Source of the DNA: Gordonia asplenii
GTDB taxonomy: Bacteria; Actinomycetota; Actinomycetes; Mycobacteriales; Mycobacteriaceae
DNA length: 64,000 bases
Reading direction: 5' to 3'
NCBI RefSeq assembly: GCF_012933505.1
Contig: NZ_JABBNB010000017.1
Span: forward strand, 60,815-124,814
Shown here piece after piece: positions 18,204 to 26,577 of this stretch; position 1 is the stretch's first letter, and each line of letters opens with the position of its first letter. The translations under genes and the position numbers were made by a program. The notes beneath the pieces were generated by a model, which was given only the letters and a program-made list of their open reading frames with translations, was not told the DNA's origin and searched no databases.

Positions 18204-19598
18204 ATGGTCGCATTCTCGGTGACCGCACAGATAACCACGGCGGGACCGCCCGCCGCCGCTTTCACCGCCCTCGCGCAGGGCCGACTCCTCGATCTGGAGT
18301 GTGAGCGTCTGGTCCCCGGCGCCGCGGTCTCGGTCGCGCTGCCGGTAGGCGACGCATCAGCACAGGGGCCCGCCGGAAGCCCGATCACGCTCCTCGGTTA
18401 CGTCGGGGCGATCAAGCCGGACCGCTCGGTGCACATCGTCCACCATCAGCCCTGGCGGGGACGACTGACGATCCGGTTCTATCCCGACGATGGCGGCACG
18501 CGCGTGGTTCTCGAGTCGAGCATCGACCACGACGGGGTGAACTGGCTCGCCCAGAAGCGCGGCTACGCACCCCCGGAGCTCCCGGCGAACGACCGCCACC
18601 GAATCGGACTGCTGGTCAGTAAATCCGGATCGGCCGCGGTCTTTGCGCAGGCCACCGAGTCGGTCGCCGCCCTCGCCGTCGCCGAGATCAACGCTGACGG
18701 CGGGATCGGCGGAACACCGACGGAACTGCTGGTCGGCGATGATTCGTCGGACGTCGTCACCGGAGCGGCGGCGGCCTTGCGGCTGATGCGGAGCGGCTGT
18801 CGCACCATCTTCGCGTGCGTCACGTCGGCGACGTTCAACGCTGCCGCAGCGGCGCTGCGCGGAACCGACGTCCTGTTGATCCACACCGTCCTCAACGAGG
18901 GTGGTCGACCCGACCCGCGACTTCTCCGCCTCGGCGAACGGCCGCTGGAACAAGTGCGCGCCGGGATTCCCGCCCTGATGATGGAAACGGGTTCGCGGAA
19001 CTGGTTTTTCGTCGGCCACCGCTACTCGTGGTCGTACGGCGCACACTGGGCTGCCCGACGAGTGATCGCCGAATGCGGTGGATCGGTCGCCGGCGACAGC
19101 TACCTTCCGATGGGCAGCACCGACTTCTCGGCGACCGTTGAGGCGATCGAGAGATCCGGTGCCGATCTGATCCTGTCCTCCCTCGTCGGCCACGACGAGG
19201 TACTGTTCGAGCGAAGCTGCGCTCAGCAGGGATTACGCTCGCGTACAAGAACATTCGCCCTCGTCTTCGACGAAGCGACCCAACAGCTCATCGGCAGTTC
19301 GCACGCCGACGGCGTGTGGGCGGCGTTCGGCTACTTCCAGGATCTGAGCGGCGACGAAGGTCTACGCAACCGTTACCGGGCCAGCGTCGTCGGTCCGGCT
19401 CCACCGCTGAGTTCGCTGTCCCAGACGACGTATGCGGCGATCTGGGCGTACGCGCGTGCGACACCGGGCACCGATGACCGCAGCGCGATTCGCGACCGAA
19501 TGATCACGAATATGTTTGTCCGAAAAGAAGATTCGCCTCCGGTTCGGCGCCCGATCCTGCTCGCGGAGTCACGCGGCGGCCTACTTCGCGCGCTTTAG
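18204..19598 (+). CDS. START-like/AmiC-like fusion, probable amide sensor
   Basis: A 464-residue protein with no signal peptide. Residues about 1-125 resemble an SRPBCC/START-like ligand-binding domain, with YVGAIKPDRSVHIVHHQPW and TRVVLESSIDHDGVNWLAQ. Residues about 132-464 resemble the type 1 periplasmic-binding fold of AmiC, the cytosolic amide receptor, beginning HRIGLLVSKSGSAAVFAQ and containing AVAEINADGGIGG. NhlC/NhhC of Rhodococcus nitrile hydratase clusters are AmiC-like, so this is probably the ligand sensor working with the ArsR-type protein to induce the operon. The N-terminal addition is the odd part and could bind a second ligand. The START-like assignment is less certain than the AmiC-like one. 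Confidence 0.7.
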   Translation: MVAFSVTAQITTAGPPAAAFTALAQGRLLDLECERLVPGAAVSVALPVGDASAQGPAGSPITLLGYVGAIKPDRSVHIVHHQPWRGRLTIRFYPDDGGTRVVLESSIDHDGVNWLAQKRGYAPPELPANDRHRIGLLVSKSGSAAVFAQATESVAALAVAEINADGGIGGTPTELLVGDDSSDVVTGAAAALRLMRSGCRTIFACVTSATFNAAAAALRGTDVLLIHTVLNEGGRPDPRLLRLGERPLEQVRAGIPALMMETGSRNWFFVGHRYSWSYGAHWAARRVIAECGGSVAGDSYLPMGSTDFSATVEAIERSGADLILSSLVGHDEVLFERSCAQQGLRSRTRTFALVFDEATQQLIGSSHADGVWAAFGYFQDLSGDEGLRNRYRASVVGPAPPLSSLSQTTYAAIWAYARATPGTDDRSAIRDRMITNMFVRKEDSPPVRRPILLAESRGGLLRAL

Positions 19599-19634
19599 CC
19601 ATCCCGGTCCGGCGAGCAGTCGACGTCTATAAGT

Positions 19635-19662
19635 CGATATGTCGATACGTATTGACGTAACT
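19635..19662. promoter_or_regulatory. Candidate operator upstream of the amidase-nitrile hydratase operon
   Basis: CGATATGT (19635-19642) is followed directly by CGATACGT (19643-19650), ATTG and ACGTAACT (19655-19662). The inner dyad is TACGT-ATTG-ACGTA. The half-site and 4-base spacing match the perfect operator at 17733-17752. It lies 60-90 bases before the amidase start, overlapping the probable promoter. Confidence 0.55.
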
Positions 19663-19723
19663 TCGCGGAGCTTCTAGTGTTGTGAATCGTAGCCAGCGCA
19701 GTACCCCCAAACGAGGAGCGACC

Positions 19724-21268
19724 ATGACGGTAAGACGCCCGACTGCGGAGGACATCGCCTCCGCCGCAACACATTTCGGACTTCATTTCGACGCCGCGAC
19801 AACTCGGGAGTTCACCGGCCTCGTCGACGGCGCACTGGGCTCCTACGACGTCGTCGAAGAGTTGTACGCCGCGATTGCACCCGCTGCACCGAAGCGACAG
19901 CACAATACGCCCTCGCCGAGCGAAAACCCTTTGGGCGCATGGTATGTCACTACCGATATCTCGACGGAAACCGCCGACGGCGCCCTTGCCGGCCGCCGAG
20001 TGGCCATCAAAGACAACGTCGCAGTCGCCGGCGTCCCGATGATGAACGGGTCGCGATCGGTCGAAGGCTATGTTCCCAGCACAGACGCGACGGTGGTGAG
20101 CCGCCTGCTCGACGCCGGCGCCACCGTCGCGGGCAAGGCCGTGTGTGAGGATCTGTGCTTCTCCGGATCGAGCTTCACCCCCGCGAGCGGCCCGGTGCAC
20201 AACCCCTGGGATCCCACCCGCGAAGCGGGCGGTTCATCGGGCGGCAGCGCCGCCCTGGTAGCCAACGGCGACGTCGACATGGCAATCGGCGGCGATCAGG
20301 GAGGGTCGATCCGGATTCCCGCATCGTTCTGCGGAATCGTCGGACACAAACCGACTTTCGGGCTCGTGCCCTACACCGGTGCCTTCCCCATCGAACGCAC
20401 CATCGACCATCTCGGCCCCATCGCGGCGACCGTCGCCGACGCCGCGCTCATGCTGACCGTTCTGGCAGGCGCCGACGGAAACGATCCTCGTCAGCCCGCC
20501 GATCTGGCCGTCGACGACTATCTGGGCTCGCTCGACGTCGGCGTTGCCGGCACTCGAATCGGGCTTGTCACAGAGGGTTTCGGCCACGACGCGTCCGATC
20601 CCCGCGTCGACGAGGTCGTCCGAGCGGCCGCGGGTGAACTCAGCGCCGCCGGAGCGATTGTCGAAGAGGTCAGCATCCCGTGGCACCTGCACGCGTTCCA
20701 CGTCTGGAATGTCATCGCAACCGACGGCGGCGCCTATCAGATGCTCGACGGCAACGGTTACGGCATGAACGTCGACGGCCTCTACGACCCCGAGCAGATG
20801 GCGTATTTCGCCAAGGGCCGGATGACTCATGCCGACGAACTGTCGGAGACCGTCAAACTCGTCGCGTTGTGCGGCCGTCACGGACTGGCCGCACTCGGCG
20901 GTGCCGGCTACGGCAGGGCCCGCAACCTGGTCCCCACCGCGCGGGCGGCCTACGACGCGGTCCTCGACCGCTATGACGCGTTGCTCATGCCGACCCTGCC
21001 CTACACCGCCACCGAGCTTCCCGCGCCGAGTATCGACCGCCCGACCTACCTCGCGAAGGCGCTCGGGATGATCGCCAACACCGCGCCGTTCGACGTCACC
21101 GGCCATCCCGCCTGCAGTGTTCCCGCCGGTCTGGTCGACGGACTCCCGGTGGGCGCCATGGTCGTCGGCAGGAGATTCGACGACGCCACCGTGCTTCGAG
21201 TGGCGCAGTCCCTGGAAACCCAGATCGGCACCTTCCCCGTGCCGACCGTAGCAAGGAGTAACGCATGA
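19724..21268 (+). CDS. Amidase (amidase-signature family), nitrile-pathway type
   Basis: It hydrolyses the amide produced by nitrile hydratase to acid and ammonia. The 514 residues carry the Ser-cisSer-Lys triad as Lys96 (VAIKDN), Ser171 (GGSSGGS) and Ser195 (DQGGSIRIPA), the same numbers as in the Rhodococcus nitrile-pathway amidase. The ATG at 19724 is preceded by ACGAGGAG; the earlier in-frame start lacks a ribosome site. It is the first gene of an operon and overlaps the nitrile hydratase beta gene by four bases (ATGA). Confidence 0.94.
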   Translation: MTVRRPTAEDIASAATHFGLHFDAATTREFTGLVDGALGSYDVVEELYAAIAPAAPKRQHNTPSPSENPLGAWYVTTDISTETADGALAGRRVAIKDNVAVAGVPMMNGSRSVEGYVPSTDATVVSRLLDAGATVAGKAVCEDLCFSGSSFTPASGPVHNPWDPTREAGGSSGGSAALVANGDVDMAIGGDQGGSIRIPASFCGIVGHKPTFGLVPYTGAFPIERTIDHLGPIAATVADAALMLTVLAGADGNDPRQPADLAVDDYLGSLDVGVAGTRIGLVTEGFGHDASDPRVDEVVRAAAGELSAAGAIVEEVSIPWHLHAFHVWNVIATDGGAYQMLDGNGYGMNVDGLYDPEQMAYFAKGRMTHADELSETVKLVALCGRHGLAALGGAGYGRARNLVPTARAAYDAVLDRYDALLMPTLPYTATELPAPSIDRPTYLAKALGMIANTAPFDVTGHPACSVPAGLVDGLPVGAMVVGRRFDDATVLRVAQSLETQIGTFPVPTVARSNA

Positions 21269-21972
21269 ATGGAGTATTCGATCTCGGTGGGACCGACGGC
21301 CTCGGCCCGATCAATCCGCCTGCCACCGAGCCGGTCTTCCGTGCCGAATGGGAGAAGCCCGTCTTCACGATGTTCTCCGCGTGCTTCCGCGCAGGATATT
21401 TCGGCATCGACGAGTTCCGGCATGCCATCGAGCAGATGGATCCCGCCGTGTACCTCAAGGCACCGTATTACGAGCACTGGCTGCACGCGTTCGAGCACTA
21501 CGGGGTACAGCGCGGCGGCATCGATCCAGCCGAACTCGATCGACGCACGCAACACTTTCTCGACAACCCCGACGCTCCGCTGCCCGAACACGAACAGTCC
21601 GCCGAACTCATCGACTTCGTGAACGCCGTCATCCCGGCCGGTGCGCCTGCGCAGCGAGAGTGCGACAAGACGCCCCGATTCGCCGTCGGCGACGTCGTCC
21701 GCGTGCGCAGCGACAGCCCCTTCGGTCACACCCGTCGCGCCCGTTACACCCGCGGACGGGTGGGAACTGTTGTGGCACATCGAGGTTCGTTCATCTACCC
21801 GGACACCGCCGGTAACGGTCTGGGCGAAGACCCCGAGCACGTCTACACGATGAAGTTCACCAGCGCCGAACTCTGGGGCGCGCAGACCGCGGACCCGAAC
21901 GGCTCGGTCTACTTCGACGTCTGGGATCCCTACATCGAACTCGCCACCACATCCGAAGGAGCACACGCATGA
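21265..21972 (+). CDS. nthB: Nitrile hydratase, beta subunit
   Basis: The 235-residue non-catalytic subunit that completes the active site of the alpha-beta enzyme. It begins [16 protein letters not shown], typical of the family, and has [10 protein letters not shown] in the N-terminal half and the C-terminal SH3-like fold from about residue 135 ([10 protein letters not shown], then [13 protein letters not shown]). Overlaps with the neighbours on both sides (ATGA) indicate translational coupling. The beta-before-alpha order is typical of cobalt-type enzymes. Confidence 0.96.
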   Translation: MNGVFDLGGTDGLGPINPPATEPVFRAEWEKPVFTMFSACFRAGYFGIDEFRHAIEQMDPAVYLKAPYYEHWLHAFEHYGVQRGGIDPAELDRRTQHFLDNPDAPLPEHEQSAELIDFVNAVIPAGAPAQRECDKTPRFAVGDVVRVRSDSPFGHTRRARYTRGRVGTVVAHRGSFIYPDTAGNGLGEDPEHVYTMKFTSAELWGAQTADPNGSVYFDVWDPYIELATTSEGAHA

Positions 21973-22568
21973 CCGAGCAACCGACCACTGCCGAACAGAT
22001 CGCCGCTCGCGTGAAGGCGCTGGAATCGATCCTGATCGAGAAGGGGGTGATGACCACCTCGATGATCGACCGTCTGGTCGAGATCTACGAACACGAGGTG
22101 GGGCCCCAACTGGGAGCGAAGATCGTCGCGAAGGCATGGACCGACCCCGCATATCGCGCACGTCTGCTGGAAGACGCCACCGAGGCGTGTAAAGAACTCG
22201 GCGCCAGCGGACTTCAGGGAGAAGACATGGTGGTGCTCGAAGACACCGACGACGTGCACCATGCGATCGTCTGCACCCTGTGTTCGTGCTATCCGTGGCC
22301 GGTCCTCGGACTGCCGCCGAACTGGTACAAGGAGCCCCAATATCGTGCGCAGATCGTGCGTGAGCCGCGCCGCGTGCTGGCCGAGGAGTTCGGCTACCGG
22401 ATTCCGGAGAGCACCGAGATACGCGTCTGGGATTCGAGTTCCGAAATGCGCTACTGGGTGCTGCCACAGCGGCCGGCAGGCACCGAGGGGTGGAGTGAGG
22501 AACGGCTCGCCGCACTCGTGACACGCGATTCGATGATCGGTGTCGGACCGGTGGGAGCAGTGTCATGA
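21969..22568 (+). CDS. nthA: Cobalt-type nitrile hydratase, alpha subunit
   Basis: The 199-residue metal-binding subunit, which hydrates nitriles to amides. The metal claw is VCTLCSC: Cys102, Cys105, Ser106 and Cys107, with Thr103. Thr at that position is the signature of cobalt enzymes, where iron enzymes have Ser. Two of the cysteines are post-translationally oxidised in the mature family enzyme. [17 protein letters not shown] and the [11 protein letters not shown] that follows the claw are conserved. It overlaps the beta gene upstream and the activator gene downstream. Cobalt dependence fits the CbtBA genes that end the operon. Confidence 0.96.
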   Translation: MTEQPTTAEQIAARVKALESILIEKGVMTTSMIDRLVEIYEHEVGPQLGAKIVAKAWTDPAYRARLLEDATEACKELGASGLQGEDMVVLEDTDDVHHAIVCTLCSCYPWPVLGLPPNWYKEPQYRAQIVREPRRVLAEEFGYRIPESTEIRVWDSSSEMRYWVLPQRPAGTEGWSEERLAALVTRDSMIGVGPVGAVS

Positions 22569-23008
22569 GTGGATTCGTGACCGTCGTCGACTCGACGACC
22601 AGTGACTGGGTACAAGACCTCGTGTGCACGCTTCCCGGTGGCCGACCAGGTGAACAGTCGTTTGAAAAGCCCTGGGAGATAAGAGCATTCGCTCTCGCCG
22701 TGGCGGGGCATCAGGCCGGGCACTACGACTGGACGACGTTTCAGTCGGCTCTGATCGACGATATCGCCCGGTGGGAGGCGAACCACTCCACCGCGGCGCC
22801 GATGCTCGCCGACCCCGACTGGTCATACTACGAGCATTGGGTGCACGCGTTGGAAACAGTTCTCGCACAATCGGATTCGATCGATCCGGCCACACTGCGC
22901 GAGCGCACCGACGAAGTATTGGCCACTCCCCCCAACCGCAACCACCACCACGCCGTATTAGAGCCGGTGGCCATCGATCCCGCACAACCAGTGAACCCAG
23001 GAGCCTGA
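22565..23008 (+). CDS. Nitrile hydratase activator / cobalt-loading chaperone
   Basis: A 147-residue homologue of the N-terminal half of the beta subunit, with [23 protein letters not shown] and [13 protein letters not shown]. It corresponds to NhlE/NhhG of Rhodococcus rhodochrous J1 and P14K of Pseudomonas, which carry a cobalt-free alpha subunit, load cobalt and swap with apo-alpha in the enzyme. It starts within the alpha stop (ATGA), so its dosage is tied to that of alpha. Its position directly after alpha is standard for cobalt-type clusters. Confidence 0.9.
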   Translation: MSGFVTVVDSTTSDWVQDLVCTLPGGRPGEQSFEKPWEIRAFALAVAGHQAGHYDWTTFQSALIDDIARWEANHSTAAPMLADPDWSYYEHWVHALETVLAQSDSIDPATLRERTDEVLATPPNRNHHHAVLEPVAIDPAQPVNPGA

Positions 23009-23009
23009 C

Positions 23010-23234
23010 ATGACCTACACATCGACCGCGGCGACAACACCGCGCATCTGGGCCGTGCCCGACGTCCGCGTCGCGAGCGTCGCGCTGACTCTCGCGCTCA
23101 CCGTTGCGCTAGCCGCGCTGGTGTACTACTTCGTCGGCTACGACCAGGGCGCCGTCTCCTTGTTCGGCTCGGACACCCATGTGCACGAGTTCGTCCACGA
23201 CGCTCGCCATTTCCTCGGATTCCCCTGCCACTGA
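23010..23234 (+). CDS. cbtB: CbtB-type cobalt transporter small subunit
   Basis: A 74-residue membrane protein with one hydrophobic helix (about 21-42, SVALTLALTVALAALVYYFV) and a short His-rich tail with HVHEFVHDARH. This pattern is CbtB, the predicted small partner of CbtA. The start overlaps nothing, but the ATG follows CAGGAG and lies one base after the activator stop. CbtAB is predicted to import cobalt and is usually linked to cobalamin genes. Here it sits inside a nitrile hydratase operon. Confidence 0.85.
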   Translation: MTYTSTAATTPRIWAVPDVRVASVALTLALTVALAALVYYFVGYDQGAVSLFGSDTHVHEFVHDARHFLGFPCH

Positions 23235-23262
23235 GACGCTCTAGAGAAGACGGGAGAAGATC

Positions 23263-24072
23263 ATGGAGAAGAGGTTCATCGGATTCGGTCTGGTGTCCGG
23301 CCTGCTCGCGGGAGTCATTTCGTTCGTGTTTGCGCGCGTGTTCATCGAGCCGCAGGTACAGACCGCGATCTCCTACGAACAGGGCCGCTCTCACGCGGAA
23401 CTCGCCCTCAGCGGCGGGCACGAACACGAACACGAGATGTTCACGCGCTCGGTGCAGGAAAACATCGGCGCAGGTGTCGGCTCGTTGGCGTTCGCGATCG
23501 CCCTCGGCGCGATGTTCGCGGTCGCGTTCACCGTTCTGTGGGCATATCTCGGTCGTCGGTACCCGTCGACCGACCCACGATGGGTCGCGGCAGGCACTGC
23601 CGCCGCCGCATTCGTCGCGATATGTGCGGTGCCGCAGTTCATATATCCGGCGAATCCACCCGCCGTCGGCGAGGCCGACACCATCGGATCTCGCTCGGCG
23701 TCGTACTTGGTCCTGACGCTGGCGTCGCTCGCGCTGATGATCGTCGCCGTAGCCGTCGCCCTGTGGTTGCGGCCGCGGATCGGCGGACTGGCGTCGGCAA
23801 CGCTGGGTGCCATCGGCTATCTGGCGGGCATCGGTATCGTGGTGCAGTTCCTGCCGCGTTTCGACGAGGTCCCGCGGGCTCTGCTCGATCAGTCCGGATC
23901 CATTGTCTATCAAGGGTTTCCGGCCCAGACCCTGGCGCTCTTCCGAACGTACTCGGTGATGAATCAGGCACTGCTGTGGACGGTCATCGCGATCGTGTTC
24001 GCGGCGGCGCTCCGACGATTCACGACGGTCCGCGGTTCGGCGGCACCCGAATCGGCGTTGTCGCGGATCTGA
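23263..24072 (+). CDS. cbtA: CbtA-type cobalt transporter
   Basis: A 269-residue integral membrane protein with about six hydrophobic helices. It starts MEKRFIGFGLVSGLLAGVIS and has a His/Glu-rich loop (about 51-58, GGHEHEHE) after the first helix and FIYPANPPAVG in a later loop, both characteristic of predicted cobalt transporter CbtA. GGGAGAAGATC precedes the ATG. It follows cbtB by 28 bases and is the last gene before a terminator. It would supply cobalt for the nitrile hydratase; rhodococcal clusters use the unrelated NhlF permease for this job. Confidence 0.85.
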   Translation: MEKRFIGFGLVSGLLAGVISFVFARVFIEPQVQTAISYEQGRSHAELALSGGHEHEHEMFTRSVQENIGAGVGSLAFAIALGAMFAVAFTVLWAYLGRRYPSTDPRWVAAGTAAAAFVAICAVPQFIYPANPPAVGEADTIGSRSASYLVLTLASLALMIVAVAVALWLRPRIGGLASATLGAIGYLAGIGIVVQFLPRFDEVPRALLDQSGSIVYQGFPAQTLALFRTYSVMNQALLWTVIAIVFAAALRRFTTVRGSAAPESALSRI

Positions 24073-24100
24073 ATGTAAGACAATCCCCCTCGGGTGCCCA

Positions 24101-24133
24101 CCGGGGCCACGACGACACGCGTCGTGGCCCCGG
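24101..24133. terminator. Bidirectional terminator between cbtA and the cupin gene
   Basis: Perfect 14-bp stem CCGGGGCCACGACG (24101-24114), loop ACACG, CGTCGTGGCCCCGG (24120-24133), between convergent genes that end at 24072 and 24157. Confidence 0.85.
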
Positions 24134-24156
24134 TTCGTACTCCCGTTCGGTTCAGC

Positions 24157-24570
24157 TCAACCTGCCGCCGACACCTCCATCGGGTACGGATGGTCCGCGT
24201 CGATCTCGTAGCAGATGGCGAACGGCTTGTTCGTCACGAACAGACAGGTCACATCGTTGTCCGCGGTGGCACCGTGTTCCATCCACCCGCCCTCGGCGAA
24301 CCAGACGAAGTTGCCGGGTCCGTATTCACCCTCGTGCGTCTTGAGGACGCCGTCGAGTACGTACATTCCGTGAGCGCACGGATGCGTGTGCCAGGTGTTG
24401 GTGAATCCCGCGGGGTAGCGCAGCATCATCACTTGCATTCCGGTGTCCGGGTCGTCGAACACCGGCTTGATGGAGATCTCACCGTTGATCTGCGGCAGCG
24501 GAAACGCCTGCCAGCCGAGTCGACTGGTGTCGGTGGCCGAGACGGTGACGAGATTGGTCGGAGTGCTCAC
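24157..24570 (-). CDS. Cupin-domain protein of unknown function
   Basis: A 137-residue single-domain cupin: the metal-site motif HTHPCAHGMYVLDG, followed by GPGNFVWFAEGGWMEHG. The GTG at 24570 is chosen since it lies ten bases after the aldehyde dehydrogenase stop and gives a standard cupin start; the upstream in-frame alternative would overlap that gene. It is the second gene of a two-gene unit with the aldehyde dehydrogenase. Cupins of this size act as small dioxygenases, isomerases or ligand sensors; the sequence does not decide which. Confidence 0.72.
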   Translation of the reverse strand: MSTPTNLVTVSATDTSRLGWQAFPLPQINGEISIKPVFDDPDTGMQVMMLRYPAGFTNTWHTHPCAHGMYVLDGVLKTHEGEYGPGNFVWFAEGGWMEHGATADNDVTCLFVTNKPFAICYEIDADHPYPMEVSAAG

Positions 24571-24580
24571 GTCGCTCGCC

Positions 24581-26056
24581 CTACCGGTAGACCGACTTGA
24601 GATTCTGGTATGCCGCAAGGCCTTCCGGACCGAGTTCACGGCCCATGCCCGACTGCTTCACCCCACCGAACGGGGCGACCGGGTCCGGAATGTAGCGGTT
24701 GATGCCGATGGTTCCGGTACGGACCCGCGACGCCACCGAGCGCGCACGATCGGCATCGGAACTCCACACCGTGCCACCGAGACCGAAGTCGGAATCGTTG
24801 GCGATGGCGACTGCGTCGGCGTCGCTGTCGTAGCTGATCACCGAGAGCACCGGCCCGAAGATCTCCTCGCGGGCGATGGTCGCGTTGTTGTCGATACCGG
24901 CGAAGACGGTGGGCTGTACGAACCACCCGTCGTCGAGGCCGTCCGGGCGACCGCCGCCGACGGTGATCCGGCCGCCTTCGGCGCGCCCCTTGGCGATGTA
25001 GCCCTCGACGCGCTCACGGTGTCGCGCACTCGACATCGGGCCGATCTGGGTGCCCGGATCGAGCGAATCGCCGATCGCCATCGAGCCGGCGAACGCCGAC
25101 AGCACATCGACGACCTCGTCATAGCGAGACTTCGGCGCAAGCACTCGGGTGCCGAGGAAACAGGTCTGGCCGTTGTTGGCGAGTGTCGCGACGAACAGGT
25201 CGTTGCCGATGGTGGCGAGGTCGAGCTCGGCGTCGTCGAGAACGATGGTCGCCGACTTTCCGCCCAATTCCAGCGTCACCGGACGCAGCAGGCGCCCGCA
25301 CGTCTCGGCGATCTTCTGACCGGCCGCGGTCGACCCGGTGAAGGCGACCTTGTCGATGTTCGGGTGCGACACCAGGTGGGCACCGGTCTCCCGACCGCCC
25401 GGAACGATGTTGACGACGCCTGCCGGCAGTCCCGCCGCCTCCACTGCCTCAGCCAGCAGATATGCGTCGAGAACCGTCTCCGGCGACGGCTTGATCACCA
25501 GCGTGCATCCCGCGGCGAGCGCCGGCGCATACTTGAACGCCGCCAGCGTCTGCGGGAAGTTCCACGGCACGATCGCGCCGACGACACCGATCGGCTCACG
25601 CCTGACCTCGACCACGCCGCCGAACATTCCTTCGCGAATGTCGTCGGTCTGCGCCGCGATCAAACCCGCGTAGTAACGCAGCAGCGTCGCCGGATACACC
25701 GCCTCCAACTGGCTCGCCACGGTGATCGGCATACCGTTCTGCGCCGATACCAGAGCCGCGAATTGTTCCTTGCGCGAATCGATTTCGTCGGCCAGACGAA
25801 TCAGCGCGGCAGCCCGCTCCGACGCCGGCAGTCCCGACCATGCCGACGGATCGTCGAACGCCGCACGCGCAGCCGCAACCGCGGCATCGATGTCGGCTTC
25901 GACGCCGTCGGGCACCTCGCCGATCTGCTGACCCGAGTTCGGCGAGATCACACTGATCCGGCCGGAGCCCTCCGGCGCGCGCCATTGGCCGCCAATGAAG
26001 AACGCGTTATGCGTGATGTTGTTCGACGCGGTGGGAGCTGCTGTCGTCGCAGTCAT
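24581..26056 (-). CDS. NAD(P)-dependent aldehyde dehydrogenase
   Basis: A 491-residue aldehyde dehydrogenase. It has the Rossmann-type VGAIVPWNFP and GSTAAGQKIA, the general base Glu in LELGGKSA, the catalytic cysteine Cys299 in NNGQTCFLGTRV, and EEIFGPVLSV. The ATG at 26056 follows GGAG at good spacing; a longer upstream frame has no ribosome site. The cupin gene follows ten bases later. Near the styrene monooxygenase-like gene and aldoxime pathway, an arylacetaldehyde such as phenylacetaldehyde is a reasonable substrate guess, but the family is broad. Confidence 0.9.
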   Translation of the reverse strand: MTATTAAPTASNNITHNAFFIGGQWRAPEGSGRISVISPNSGQQIGEVPDGVEADIDAAVAAARAAFDDPSAWSGLPASERAAALIRLADEIDSRKEQFAALVSAQNGMPITVASQLEAVYPATLLRYYAGLIAAQTDDIREGMFGGVVEVRREPIGVVGAIVPWNFPQTLAAFKYAPALAAGCTLVIKPSPETVLDAYLLAEAVEAAGLPAGVVNIVPGGRETGAHLVSHPNIDKVAFTGSTAAGQKIAETCGRLLRPVTLELGGKSATIVLDDAELDLATIGNDLFVATLANNGQTCFLGTRVLAPKSRYDEVVDVLSAFAGSMAIGDSLDPGTQIGPMSSARHRERVEGYIAKGRAEGGRITVGGGRPDGLDDGWFVQPTVFAGIDNNATIAREEIFGPVLSVISYDSDADAVAIANDSDFGLGGTVWSSDADRARSVASRVRTGTIGINRYIPDPVAPFGGVKQSGMGRELGPEGLAAYQNLKSVYR

Positions 26057-26577
26057 GATGAACGACTCCTTTGATGTGATTGACGTCACTGGATGGTGCG
26101 TCAATAGTGGCCGCCGGAAGTGTGCGGTAACTGTCCGGATGTCGGACAGTGTTGTTTGCGATCACTGCGCGGCGGCGACCTGCGCTCCCCGAGTGCCGAA
26201 GCGAGGCATGAGCTTCGGTGAACGAGGGCAGTCGACCTCCGCTCCCCGAGTGCCGAAGCGAGGCACGAGCTTCGGTGTAACGAGCCTCGACACCGCTTCG
26301 CTGGTGGACGCGATAATGCAAGATGCCATGTCCAGTCAAACCTCTGAACTGCGGAGACATGGCATCTTCCTTACAGGGGCCGGCAACTTCCGCTCCCCGA
26401 GTGCCGAAGCGAGGCACGAGCTTCGGTGTAACGAGGGGCCGGCGACCCGAACTCCACACCGAACCACCACATTCGGCCACGCCGAGCATCCGTCGCACTG
26501 GATCTCGATATACCGGCGAGCTCGTATACTTCGACTCGTTCCTCGCTCAGCACGGCGCCTCGCACGACGGCACTAGC
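26057..26577. repeat. Repeat tract between the regulator and the aldehyde dehydrogenase gene
   Basis: Three forward copies of the dispersed palindromic repeat (about 26183-26228, 26236-26284 and 26391-26438), with the second 93-bp element between the last two. A fragment with TTCGACTCGTTCCTCGCTC lies near 26530. No gene is supported. The aldehyde dehydrogenase promoter probably lies within about 100 bases of 26056. Confidence 0.8.
26288..26380. repeat. 93-bp element with 13-bp inverted repeats, copy 2
   Basis: It appears identical to 901-993 in the same orientation. Arms are at 26320-26332 and 26356-26368. It is flanked on both sides by the dispersed palindromic repeat; the flanking copy at its left reads GTAACGAGCC rather than GTAACGAGGGG, as if the element had interrupted or replaced the end of that repeat. 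Confidence 0.8.
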
